From assembly GCA_028686145.1 (NCBI GenBank), contig JAQUCQ010000118.1, positions 1 to 9,008 on the forward strand: a DNA stretch of 9,008 nt, given 5' to 3'. A model generated the notes under the pieces. It searched no databases, was not told the DNA's origin, and worked only from the letters and a program-made list of their open reading frames with translations. The stretch is from Desulfuromonadaceae bacterium (GTDB taxonomy: Bacteria > Desulfobacterota > Desulfuromonadia > Geobacterales > Pseudopelobacteraceae). A program made the position numbers and the translations under genes. Below are positions 1-6,877 of this stretch, piece by piece; position 1 is the first letter of the stretch; the number at the start of each line of letters is the position of its first letter.

Positions 1-374
1 CCGGTGCTCTGGTAAAAACGCATCGGTACGATAGAGGCTTCTAACCGGTCAGGGTGCGGCACAAGCTGGCGCAGAATTAAATCTTCCATAAAGCTGAGGC
101 CGGAGTCCGCCTTGCGCTCGCAGGTGAATTCGGCCACCAGATCGCCAGCATTTACTCCGCAGGGACAGGCTGAGGCGCAGGCCTGGCAGTCCAGGCAGAG
201 TGAGAGATATTCAAGCAGACGCTCCGACTGATCCAGATCTCCTTCCTGAAGTTTCCTGATAAGAGCCACGCGGCCCCGCGGTGAGGCAGTCTCAAGAAAA
301 GTCTCCTTGTACGTCGGGCAGGTCGGCAGGCACATCCCACAACGCATGCAGTTAATCAGTTTGACGTAGTCCAT
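1..374 (-). CDS. glcF: GlcF-like iron-sulfur subunit of a 2-hydroxyacid (D-lactate/glycolate) dehydrogenase, N-terminal part
   Basis: This is the electron-transfer partner of the FAD oxidase encoded just upstream. Known GlcF-type subunits pass electrons from the flavin subunit through 4Fe-4S clusters towards the quinone pool. The 124 visible residues begin MDYVKLINCMRCGMC and hold two complete ferredoxin-type motifs: C9, C12, C15, C19-P and C60, C63, C66, C70-P. The CCG domains expected further on lie off the left edge, so the gene is cut by the window, not broken. The ATG at 374-372 sits one base after the TGA of glcD, with an AGGGAAGG-like ribosome site inside the end of glcD, so translation is probably coupled. 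The family is clear; the exact substrate (glycolate or D-lactate) is inferred from the divergent lut genes. Confidence 0.88.
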   Translation of the reverse strand, partial: MDYVKLINCMRCGMCLPTCPTYKETFLETASPRGRVALIRKLQEGDLDQSERLLEYLSLCLDCQACASACPCGVNAGDLVAEFTCERKADSGLSFMEDLILRQLVPHPDRLEASIVPMRFYQST

Positions 375-375
375 A

Positions 376-1746
376 TCAGAATACCTTCCCTAGATTCAAA
401 ATCCCCTTCGGATCGAATGCCTGCTTGATGCCGCGCATGACCCGAATGCCAGACTCCCCGACCAGAGCAGGCAGATACTTTTTCTTGGCCAGACCAACGC
501 CATGTTCGCCGGTAATAGTACCGCCCATGGCGATTGCAGCAGCAAAAATCTCGGCAAAGGCTGCGTGGGCACGGGCAATCTCATCCGTGTCCCGTTCGTC
601 GGTCAGGCAGGTGGGATGGAGATTGCCGTCGCCGGCATGGCCGAAGGTCCCGATGGTGACATTATATTTTTTTGCCGAGGCCTGGATGATCTCCAGCATG
701 GCCGCGATGCAACTGCGTGGCACGGTGGCGTCTTCCAAAATGGTGGTTGGCTTGAGCCGGGCCAGGGCAGAAAGAGCAGTGCGGCGTGCTTCGGTCAACT
801 TGAGTGCTTCGGCAGCGTTCTGGGCGGTCTGGAAAAATGAGCAACGGTGCTTTTTACAGATCTCTGCCACTGCTGCGGCCTCCTCTGCGATTACCGCCGG
901 ATGGCCATCAACCTCAATCAGCAATACGGCGTCTACATCAAGGGGTAAGCCGACATGGGCGTACTCCTCGACACATCTGATGGTGACCTTGTCAAGAAAT
1001 TCGAGGGTTGCCGGAATGACCTTGGCGGCAATGATAGCAGAGACAGCCAGGGCGGCATCCTGCAATATCGGGAAATGGGCCAGCATGGTGATCTTGCCCT
1101 GCGGTTTTGGGATCAACTTGACCGTGATGCCGGTAAAAAAACCGAGTGTTCCCTCGGATGAAACGAGCAGGCGATTAAGGCTGTAGCCGGCTACGTCCTT
1201 GACAGCTTTACCGCCGGTGCGGAGCAGTTCGCCGTCAGCGAGAATGGTTTCAAGACCCATGACATAATCGGCAGTGACACCGTATTTCAGGCCGCGCAGG
1301 CCGCCTGAATTCTCGGCTACGTTGCCCCCCATTGTGGATATGTTCATGCTCCCCGGATCAGGAGGATAGAACAGGCCGCGCGACTCAACTTCGCGGTGCA
1401 GGGCACTGGTGACGACTCCCGGTTCAACCGTTGCGGTCAGATTCTCCTCGTCAATTTCGATGATCCGGTTCATGCGGCTGGTCTGGACGACGACCCCGCC
1501 TGCGGAAAGTGAACCGCCCGACAAATTGGTTCCTGAACCGCGGGGGGTGACGCAGATTCCCGCGCCGTGGCAGAGCCGCATGATGCGGGCGACATCATCG
1601 GCGCTTCCCGGCAACAGTACCATCCCCGGCAGTCTCTCCAGCTCCGGCGTTGAGTCATAGCCGTAAACCGCTAGAGATTCACGGTCTGTCAAAGCGTACT
1701 GTGTGCCAACGATGTTTTTCAATTCGTTGATCAGAGATGGTTCCAT
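376..1746 (-). CDS. glcD: FAD-linked 2-hydroxyacid oxidase, GlcD / D-lactate dehydrogenase family
   Basis: A 456-residue flavoprotein oxidising a 2-hydroxyacid to the 2-oxoacid. The N-terminal half is a PCMH-type FAD domain: PRGSGTNLSGG at residues 68-78, PPDPGS at 128-133 and GGNVAENSGG at 140-149. The C-terminal half is the FAD-oxidase cap, with GHAGDGNLHP at 369-378 and GEHGVGLAKKKYL at 413-425, both hallmarks of the GlcD/D-lactate dehydrogenase group. Length is usual for the family. I chose the ATG at 1746 because AAAGGAGC lies just upstream; an in-frame ATG at 1800 would add 18 unlike residues and lose that ribosome site. It is followed after one base by the iron-sulfur subunit, and is divergent from lutC. 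Its promoter carries an LldR/PdhR-type operator, favouring lactate as substrate, though glycolate cannot be excluded. Confidence 0.93.
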   Translation of the reverse strand: MEPSLINELKNIVGTQYALTDRESLAVYGYDSTPELERLPGMVLLPGSADDVARIMRLCHGAGICVTPRGSGTNLSGGSLSAGGVVVQTSRMNRIIEIDEENLTATVEPGVVTSALHREVESRGLFYPPDPGSMNISTMGGNVAENSGGLRGLKYGVTADYVMGLETILADGELLRTGGKAVKDVAGYSLNRLLVSSEGTLGFFTGITVKLIPKPQGKITMLAHFPILQDAALAVSAIIAAKVIPATLEFLDKVTIRCVEEYAHVGLPLDVDAVLLIEVDGHPAVIAEEAAAVAEICKKHRCSFFQTAQNAAEALKLTEARRTALSALARLKPTTILEDATVPRSCIAAMLEIIQASAKKYNVTIGTFGHAGDGNLHPTCLTDERDTDEIARAHAAFAEIFAAAIAMGGTITGEHGVGLAKKKYLPALVGESGIRVMRGIKQAFDPKGILNLGKVF

Positions 1747-1835
1747 GTGCGCTCCTTTCGTGCCGCGTGTTTTCTGTCCTCTCGTAAACATCGACGACAA
1801 GTCATGCGTATAAAAATCTACACATAGTTTTATAT

Positions 1836-1850
1836 ATTGGTAATACCAAT
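1836..1850. promoter_or_regulatory. Operator palindrome of PdhR/LldR (GntR-FadR) type
   Basis: ATTGGTAATACCAAT is a perfect inverted repeat, ATTGGT and ACCAAT around three bases. It matches the ATTGGTnnnACCAAT pattern known for PdhR and closely related lactate regulators of the GntR/FadR family. It overlaps the last two bases of the minus-strand -10 box (1849-1854) and covers the expected start site. Binding should therefore repress glcDF, with lactate or a similar acid as the likely releasing ligand (inferred). No regulator gene is in the window. Confidence 0.8.
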
Positions 1851-1876
1851 TATAAGTTTATATGAACTGCTGTCAA
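1849..1876 (-). promoter_or_regulatory. Consensus sigma70 promoter for glcD-glcF
   Basis: On the minus strand there is TTGACA (1876-1871), a 16-base spacer and TATAAT (1854-1849): both hexamers are exact consensus. The start site should fall near 1842, inside the operator palindrome, leaving a leader of about 95 bases before the glcD ATG. Such a strong promoter with an operator on its start site fits a gene that is held off by a repressor. Confidence 0.78.
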
Positions 1877-1945
1877 TCACAATTTATAATATTATCTATA
1901 CCTATTAAAATAAGATAGTTAGATGCTAGATGTTATTTGATGTAA

Positions 1946-1960
1946 TGTGGTTATACAAAT
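1946..1960. promoter_or_regulatory. Possible second, degenerate PdhR/LldR-type operator
   Basis: TGTGGTTATACAAAT matches ATTGGTnnnACCAAT at 9 of 12 defined positions and keeps the TGGTnnnAC centre. It ends four bases before the -35 box of the lutC promoter. With the perfect site 110 bp away (centre to centre), a regulator could contact both divergent promoters. The match is weak enough that chance in AT-rich DNA is possible. Confidence 0.4.
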
Positions 1961-1963
1961 TAA

Positions 1964-1992
1964 TTGCGGTTTGATGATTGCATCTATATACT
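1964..1992 (+). promoter_or_regulatory. Probable sigma70 promoter for lutC-lutB
   Basis: TTGCGG (1964-1969), a 17-base spacer and TATACT (1987-1992) form a good sigma70-like promoter reading towards lutC. A start near 1999 gives a leader of about 80 bases. The rest of the 1801-2080 intergenic stretch is AT-rich, with no further gene that I can see. Confidence 0.55.
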
Positions 1993-2080
1993 GGTTTCAG
2001 ATACACCTGCAGGCAACAGACGAGAGCTTCTTTTCACAATGTTCGAAACAGCATTAAGTATCTAAGCTGGGGAGGTGCAC

Positions 2081-2632
2081 ATGATATATGAGCAATTCAA
2101 GGCCAGGGCGGAAGGTGTCAGTGCCGAGGTATATCGGTTTGCAACTAAAAAGGCTGCTCTGGACTTTGTGATCGGTTTTTTACAGGAGGAGGGGCTGGCC
2201 GATATGCCACAACAGTCTGCGCTGTGGGCGGAATGTTCTTTTCTTGATGGTGTGGATCGAGATGTGATGCGGGGGCTTGCAGGTTTGAAATTTGCGGTTA
2301 CTCGCAAGCTGGCATCAGAGGCCCGTTTCGGAATAAGCCAGATGGAGTGGGCCCTGGCGGACACCGGATCGCTGGCTCAGAACTCTACGGCCATTGAGCA
2401 ACGCCTGGTGTCGTCGCTGCCGACTATTCATATTGCCCTGGTGCCGACAAGCGGCATACTTCCTGATATGCCGGCGCTGCTTTCCCGGATCCATCCCAAA
2501 GAGTGCGCATATCTTGCAATGATTACCGGGCCGAGCAGAACGGCAGATATCGAACGGGTGCTGACAATCGGAGTGCATGGGCCGGAACGGCTCGTTATTG
2601 TTTTTGTTGATGAGCTGGGAGGTACTGTCTGA
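2081..2632 (+). CDS. lutC: LutC/LldG-type lactate utilization protein (LUD domain)
   Basis: A 183-residue single LUD-domain protein, the small subunit of the LutABC/LldEFG L-lactate oxidation complex, which converts L-lactate to pyruvate. Family landmarks visible are ADTGS at residues 93-97, LPTIHIAL at 113-120 and ITGPSRTADIE followed by GVHGP at 148-168. The same three blocks recur in the LUD part of the next protein. The start is the ATG at 2081, six bases after GGAGG; an in-frame GTG at 2075 overlaps that ribosome site and is less likely. Its TGA overlaps the next ATG as TGATG, so the two proteins are translationally coupled. The family is clear; L-lactate as substrate is inferred from family and neighbours. 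Confidence 0.9.
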   Translation: MIYEQFKARAEGVSAEVYRFATKKAALDFVIGFLQEEGLADMPQQSALWAECSFLDGVDRDVMRGLAGLKFAVTRKLASEARFGISQMEWALADTGSLAQNSTAIEQRLVSSLPTIHIALVPTSGILPDMPALLSRIHPKECAYLAMITGPSRTADIERVLTIGVHGPERLVIVFVDELGGTV

Positions 2633-4767
2633 TGGGAAATAAATTTAAAGAATCTATCCACTCCGCTGTCAATAATGCCAATCTGACCGGGGCGCTCGGC
2701 AAGTTCTCCGAGGCCTATAAGGTTAACCGTGCCAAAGCGTATGAAGGGATCGATTTTGAGGAGTTGCGGGGGAAGATCGCCGAATTGAAGTCCTATGCCG
2801 CTTCCCACTTTGAAGAGCTTTCTGATCAGTTCACACAAAATGCTGAAGCCTGTGGTGCCAAAGTTTTTCGTACGAACGATCCGGCCAAGGTCAGGGAATA
2901 CATCCTGAAGGTAGCGCAGGACAATAACGTCAAAACTGTCGTGAAATCAAAGTCTATGGCGACGGAAGAGATTCATCTCAATCAGTATCTGGAAAAGGCT
3001 GGCATTGAAGTTGGAGAAACCGATCTGGGGGAATGGATTATTCAACTGGCCGGTCAGACCCCATCACACATGGTCATGCCGGCGATCCATATGACCAAGG
3101 AAGAGGTTTCCGACCTGTTCAGCAAGGAGGTCAATGAACGTTTAACGTCAGATATTCCACGGCTTGTCAAGGTGGCACGCGAGAAACTTCGGCCAGCATT
3201 TCTCGCAGCTGATATGGGTATTTCGGGCGGAAACATTGCCGTCGCGGAAACCGGCAGCATCGTTTTGATGACCAATGAAGGAAATGCCCGGCTGGTCACA
3301 TCACTCCCTAAGATTCATATCGCGTTGGTCGGCATCGAAAAGCTCATTGAGAAGTTTGCCGATGTCGCTACAATTTTAGAAGCGCTTCCCCGGAGTGCTA
3401 CAGCCCAACTGCTTACCAGTTATGTGTCGATCATTACCGGCCCGACGCCGAACTGCGACGGGACAATGAAGGATCTCCATATTATTTTGATGGATAACCG
3501 CCGTTCGGAAATGGCGGCCGATCCGAAATTCAAGCAGGCATTACAGTGTATTCGCTGTGCTTCCTGTCTCAATGTCTGCCCGGTTTTCCGGTTGGTTGGG
3601 GGGCATGTGTTCGGCAAGGTATATACCGGCGGCATTGGCACGATACTGACTGCCTGGTTTGATGAGTTGAAAAAGTCTGAAGATATTCAAGGGCTCTGTA
3701 TCCAATGCGGCGCCTGCAAGGATGTCTGTCCCGGAAAGATCGATATTCCGGATCTGATCATGGAGATCAGGCGGCGCTTGGTACTTAAGCAGGGAGTGCC
3801 GCTGTTACAGAAAACGATCTATGCCGTGGTAAACAATCGCAAGCTGTTCCACGGCATGCTTAGGGCAGCTTCAATTGCAGGCAAACCGTTCACATCCGGC
3901 ACCTTTATCCGCCACCTGCCGCTGTTTCTAGCGGACCTGACCGATGGCCGCAGTCTGCCGGCCATTGCAGAAGAACCATTCAGGGATCGCTTCAAAAAAA
4001 TCAGCCAGCCAAGACTGAAGGAGCGGGTAGTTTTCTATGCCGGCTGTCTGATAGATTTTGCTTATCCGGAAATGGGTGAATCTTTGATAAAAATTCTGAA
4101 CAAGGCCGGCTTTGAGGTTGTCTTTCCGCAGAATCAGACCTGTTGCGGTGCCCCGGCCCGCTACAACGGTGCCTATGAAGTTGCTGAAAAAAACGCCATT
4201 GACAACATTAAAGCTCTGTTGAGTGTGGATGCAGCGTATGTGGTCTCGGCCTGTCCGACCTGTACCGTGGCGTTGGCACATGAGTTTATCAGTACTTTTG
4301 AAAGCGTCGGCCAGACCGAATGGCTGCCGAAAGCGAGGGAGCTGGCTGGGAAAACGGCTGATTTTTCTACCCTTGTCAAGAAGCTGGTTGATGAGGGGCG
4401 CTTAGCTTTGAAGGAGGGGCAAAAACTCGGCGCGATAACGTATCATGATTCCTGTCATTTAAAGCGGACGTTGAAGGTGTCACAACAGCCGAGGGAATTG
4501 CTGCAACGCACTGGTTATGAGCTTACCGAGATGTTCGAGTGTGACACCTGTTGCGGCATGGGAGGCTCATATTCGCTCAAGCTGCCGGAAATATCAGCGC
4601 CGATTCTGCAGCGCAAGCTGAGGAACATCAAGGATACCGGCGCGGCGACTGTTGCCATGGACTGTCCCGGGTGCGTGATGCAGATTAAGGGAGGATTTGA
4701 TCAGGATGGAGCATCTATAAAGGTTAAGCATACACTTGAACTGTTAGCTGAACAGTTGGATATATAA
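2632..4767 (+). CDS. lutB: Fused LutB-LutA (LldF-LldE) iron-sulfur L-lactate oxidoreductase
   Basis: This 711-residue protein joins what are two separate subunits in Bacillus (LutB, LutA) or E. coli (YkgF, YkgE). Residues about 60-290 form a LUD domain with AETGS (205-209), LPKIHIAL (225-232) and ITGP (268-271). Two 4Fe-4S motifs follow: C306, C309, C312, C316-P and C356, C359, C362, C366-P. The C-terminal third holds two CCG domains: C472, C504-C505, C541, C544, and C608, C637, C640-C641, C678, C681. All expected cysteines are present, so both halves should be active. Its length is about the sum of the usual LutB and LutA sizes. Similar fused proteins paired with an LldG protein are known in Desulfovibrio organic-acid oxidation clusters. 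It is likely membrane-associated on the cytoplasmic side, delivering electrons to menaquinone (inferred). Confidence 0.92.
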   Translation: MGNKFKESIHSAVNNANLTGALGKFSEAYKVNRAKAYEGIDFEELRGKIAELKSYAASHFEELSDQFTQNAEACGAKVFRTNDPAKVREYILKVAQDNNVKTVVKSKSMATEEIHLNQYLEKAGIEVGETDLGEWIIQLAGQTPSHMVMPAIHMTKEEVSDLFSKEVNERLTSDIPRLVKVAREKLRPAFLAADMGISGGNIAVAETGSIVLMTNEGNARLVTSLPKIHIALVGIEKLIEKFADVATILEALPRSATAQLLTSYVSIITGPTPNCDGTMKDLHIILMDNRRSEMAADPKFKQALQCIRCASCLNVCPVFRLVGGHVFGKVYTGGIGTILTAWFDELKKSEDIQGLCIQCGACKDVCPGKIDIPDLIMEIRRRLVLKQGVPLLQKTIYAVVNNRKLFHGMLRAASIAGKPFTSGTFIRHLPLFLADLTDGRSLPAIAEEPFRDRFKKISQPRLKERVVFYAGCLIDFAYPEMGESLIKILNKAGFEVVFPQNQTCCGAPARYNGAYEVAEKNAIDNIKALLSVDAAYVVSACPTCTVALAHEFISTFESVGQTEWLPKARELAGKTADFSTLVKKLVDEGRLALKEGQKLGAITYHDSCHLKRTLKVSQQPRELLQRTGYELTEMFECDTCCGMGGSYSLKLPEISAPILQRKLRNIKDTGAATVAMDCPGCVMQIKGGFDQDGASIKVKHTLELLAEQLDI

Positions 4768-4790
4768 TACTGAAGTACATGATAAACATC

Positions 4791-4816
4791 TAAAGGCGGC
4801 CGCAAGGCCGCCTTTA
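4791..4816. terminator. Strong symmetric hairpin after lutB, probable bidirectional terminator
   Basis: An 11-bp perfect stem (TAAAGGCGGCC with GGCCGCCTTTA) closes a GCAA tetraloop, starting 24 bases after the lutB stop. The stem is GC-rich with an A-tract and a T-tract at its ends, so it could act on both strands. The T-tract is only three bases on the plus strand, so termination may be partial. It separates lutB from minus-strand transcription coming out of the cassette array. Confidence 0.75.
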
Positions 4817-5077
4817 AAAGGAACAAAAGTATTTAAATATCAGCTACTTAGCTCTCTCAAGTTTTTTGTTTTCACATTAAGTTATTAGCAATTTTATTAG
4901 CACAAATTGGGAATCTTCACAAGCTAGTTCATGTTAAAATATAGTAGAGTTTAATTTGGTTTGAATCGTCTCGGGAACGCTAACCTCTGAAATATATGCT
5001 CCGTTCTCGGATGTTTTTTCTTGAGTGGGATCATTTAAGCAAGCAATCGCACTTCTCTTGATTTCATTCTTCTTTAT
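4817..5077. other. Junction region between lut operon and cassette array
   Basis: These 260 AT-rich bases join conserved metabolism to the array. Apart from the short minus-strand open frame at 4934-5083, I see no gene, RNA, strong dyad or direct repeat. No transposase remnant or integrase is visible, so the array ends here without an obvious mobile-element border. Confidence 0.5.
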
Positions 5078-5083
5078 GGCCAA
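4934..5083 (-). pseudogene. Short open frame starting at the last attC boundary (possible cassette remnant)
   Basis: A 49-codon frame runs from TTG at 5083-5081, inside the GTTGGCC box that ends the last attC site, to TAA at 4936-4934. It begins LAIKKNEIKRSAIACLNDPT and ends in STIF. It has no ATG and no clear ribosome site. The composition is protein-like (charged, then mixed polar and hydrophobic), which suggests the tail of a gene whose front was lost when the array formed or was trimmed. The frame also stays open backwards through the attC site to a TGA near 5146. I do not recognise the peptide. It may equally be chance. Confidence 0.25.
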
Positions 5084-5141
5084 CGTCTCAAGGCACCAGC
5101 GGCGAAGCGTCAGCGGAGACCGCTGTTGCCGCTGGTTGTAC
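5078..5141 (-). other. attC-like site 1 (last in array, after the 119-residue gene)
   Basis: On the minus strand the site runs from R'' GTACAAC (5141-5135) to R' GTTGGCC (5084-5078), 64 bases. An 8-bp stem, CCAGCGGC with GCCGCTGG, encloses a second hairpin (CAGCGG, TCT, CCGCTG). It ends TTGAGAC before the right core, much like site 2 (TTAAGAC). CAACCAGCGGCAA is shared exactly with site 2, and CGCCGCTGGTGC with site 4. The R'' extended to CGTACAAC is the exact complement of the start of this cassette at site 2. Confidence 0.7.
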
Positions 5142-5181
5142 GCTCATGCAGCAGGTACATTAAGCTTCTGGTTGGCGATTG

Positions 5182-5541
5182 TTACTCATTCCACATTTTT
5201 ATTCCGAATTGAATGTCTGGGCTCGTATTTTTTTCGAGTAAACTTATCAACTCAAGGAAGGCATCTGATTCTCCTGAAAATTTGTTTATCTTCGGTTTTT
5301 TATCCGCTCGTTCCAAGGCTCGCCCGTTGATATTGATCACCTTCCCGTCAGCTAGTTTAACTCTTGCCCTTGGCGTTCCCCCAGGGAACACTAAGGCGCT
5401 CAGAACAAAAGACCCTCGTGTTACGTCTATGACTTTGATGTCGTTCCAAGTGTAAAACTTCTCCTTAAAGGTAAAACCATCTTCCGTTACGTCGAGAACC
5501 TTGACGAAGAAAATGCTAAGTTGTCTGTGTCCGTAGATCAT
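5182..5541 (-). CDS. Unrecognised 119-residue cassette protein, possible PH-like fold
   Basis: I do not recognise this protein. The frame is open further back, but the ATG at 5541 (MIYGHRQLSIFF) is preceded by GAGG at the right distance and lies just after the attC2 boundary; any earlier start would run through that site and into the neighbouring gene. The sequence alternates short strand-like stretches (FTFKEKFYTWNDIKVIDV, then RARVKLADGKVININGR) and ends in a likely helix (DAFLELISLLEK). A series of strands capped by one C-terminal helix resembles small bacterial PH-like domains, but that is only inference from the pattern. There is no signal peptide or membrane segment. The stop at 5184-5182 is 40 bases before attC site 1. 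It is the last complete gene of the array. Confidence 0.75.
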   Translation of the reverse strand: MIYGHRQLSIFFVKVLDVTEDGFTFKEKFYTWNDIKVIDVTRGSFVLSALVFPGGTPRARVKLADGKVININGRALERADKKPKINKFSGESDAFLELISLLEKNTSPDIQFGIKMWNE

Positions 5542-5551
5542 CTTTTTCCTC

Positions 5552-5605
5552 GTACAACGTCTTAAGGCTGACCGGCCATCAGGCCGGTCTTGCCGCTGGT
5601 TGAGC
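5552..5605 (-). other. attC-like site 2 (after the DUF4238 gene)
   Basis: On the minus strand the site runs from R'' GCTCAAC (5605-5599, a perfect RYYYAAC) to R' GTTGTAC (5558-5552), 54 bases. A perfect 7-bp stem, ACCGGCC with GGCCGGT, closes a TGAT loop, flanked by CAGCGGCAAG on one side and CAGCCTTAAGAC on the other. R'' is the exact complement of the right core of site 3 (GTTGAGC), where this cassette starts. Site 2 lies between two closely spaced genes and has no T-tract, so a plain terminator does not explain it. Confidence 0.75.
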
Positions 5606-5614
5606 GGTGGGAGG

Positions 5615-6853
5615 TTACCGTTTCTTATTGTAGCGATTTTTGCTATAGCGACGCTCAGCTTGCAGATGTGACTCATGGAGCTCAGGGCTGTCTTCGCGTG
5701 GTTCAAGGCTGAAATTCCCGAACTCATTGCTACTGCCCCTGTGCTTAGGGCCGAACAATCTCGCAAACTCACCTTGAAATGCTTGGAATGTTTCCCATTC
5801 CCGATTTTGCTCTTCTTTGCTGTCGTAATCTGGATGCCATGGCCTCCTGCCATAGGCATCAAATCCCTCTACACGCTTATTTGTGTAGCCAATAAGAATC
5901 TCCGAAGAGAAGGAGACCGAACGAGGATCTGGCATAAAAAGGTATCCGTTGCCCAGCTTGTCCCAATTCTGCGTTTTCATGTGACGCTCCGGATAAAGCC
6001 ACTCTTCCTCAGCGGCGGCAACATACCGCCAGGCTCGCTTCTTAAGGACGTAATTGATTTCAATGATCTCAAGTTCGGATAGTTTCCTTCCTACTTGGAT
6101 GTTAAGGTAATTGAAGACTGCTGGCCGGAATAACTCCGCATTGGGCCTCTTATCAAGAGGGTTAGTATAGGGATTCCGTACCCATGAGAGGTTCGTGAGT
6201 ATCAATATCTTGTTCTGGTTGAGAGGAAATAGGGTGTGGGTTGCAGAGAGCCAGATTCCCGGATCGTTACAATCCTTGCACCAAACTGATGCGGGAAAGC
6301 ATTCTTTGTTGTAAACCGTTACAGGATGGTCGCTAACAAGAAATTTTGTCGATGATTCGGAGGCGTCTGCAATGCTCCAAATACATTCACTCCAGAGAGC
6401 GCAGAAAATCTGTTGAATCTCTTGAAGCTTGAAAAGCACTAGATTCTTGTTGTCCAACCGGGCAGCTTGGGCGAGGTATTTAAGTCCCTTTGGTGTCCGG
6501 AGCTTCTGCACCGTCATGTACGGCAGAATGGCGTGTAGTGCTTCGTAACTGATGCTGTCGTGCTTGTATGTGGAAAAATACTCGACCGCGTCTCTCCCTG
6601 AATCGTCGATCTTTCCAAAAAACTTCTGCTCTATCTCCGTGGATTCCCAATTCCCAAAACGTGTAGTGTACAGATCCTGCTCAAAAAAACATTTATCAGG
6701 CCCCCACCGAAGAATTGCTCTCCGTTGGTACTTATGACCGTTAGAAACCACTGCCTCCGGCTTCAGGTCAAGGTAGTAAAAGCGCTGACCTTTAGGCAGG
6801 AAGCGTTTTTGGTACCACTCAGGTACATAGTGATTACGTCGGTAGTCAGGCAT
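5615..6853 (-). CDS. DUF4238-family protein
   Basis: This 412-residue protein opens with RRNHYVPEWYQKRFL (residues 5-19), the N-terminal signature of the DUF4238 family. It also carries SDHPV at 174-178 and FPLNQNKIL at 209-217, where the family has its conserved SD-P and PL blocks. The function of the family is not established. There is no signal peptide or membrane segment, so the protein is probably cytoplasmic. The C-terminal third (from about 290) is rich in charged and aromatic residues and I do not recognise it. The ATG at 6853 follows a weak GAAAGA ribosome site and lies 24 bases after the right core of attC site 3. The stop is ten bases before attC site 2, so gene and site form one cassette. 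A defence role is possible from its neighbour but unproven. Confidence 0.85.
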   Translation of the reverse strand: MPDYRRNHYVPEWYQKRFLPKGQRFYYLDLKPEAVVSNGHKYQRRAILRWGPDKCFFEQDLYTTRFGNWESTEIEQKFFGKIDDSGRDAVEYFSTYKHDSISYEALHAILPYMTVQKLRTPKGLKYLAQAARLDNKNLVLFKLQEIQQIFCALWSECIWSIADASESSTKFLVSDHPVTVYNKECFPASVWCKDCNDPGIWLSATHTLFPLNQNKILILTNLSWVRNPYTNPLDKRPNAELFRPAVFNYLNIQVGRKLSELEIIEINYVLKKRAWRYVAAAEEEWLYPERHMKTQNWDKLGNGYLFMPDPRSVSFSSEILIGYTNKRVEGFDAYGRRPWHPDYDSKEEQNREWETFQAFQGEFARLFGPKHRGSSNEFGNFSLEPREDSPELHESHLQAERRYSKNRYNKKR

Positions 6854-6877
6854 ATTCTTTCTTTAATTTTCTTCGAT

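Noticed and set aside
425..1186. 253-codon plus-strand open frame within glcD
   Set aside because: It is antisense to a well-conserved flavoprotein with all its motifs; the frame is a shadow of that gene and its product looks like no protein.
1747..1800. Longer glcD start at 1800
   Set aside because: The 18 added residues do not resemble the family, and the AAAGGAG ribosome site lies just ahead of the ATG at 1746.
5542..5862. N-terminal extension of the 119-residue gene back to 5862
   Set aside because: It would run through attC site 2 and the 3' end of the DUF4238 gene; the ATG at 5541 has its own ribosome site and lies right after the cassette boundary.
5675..6082. 135-codon plus-strand open frame within the DUF4238 gene
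   Set aside because: It is antisense to a recognisable family protein and has no ribosome site or recognisable content.
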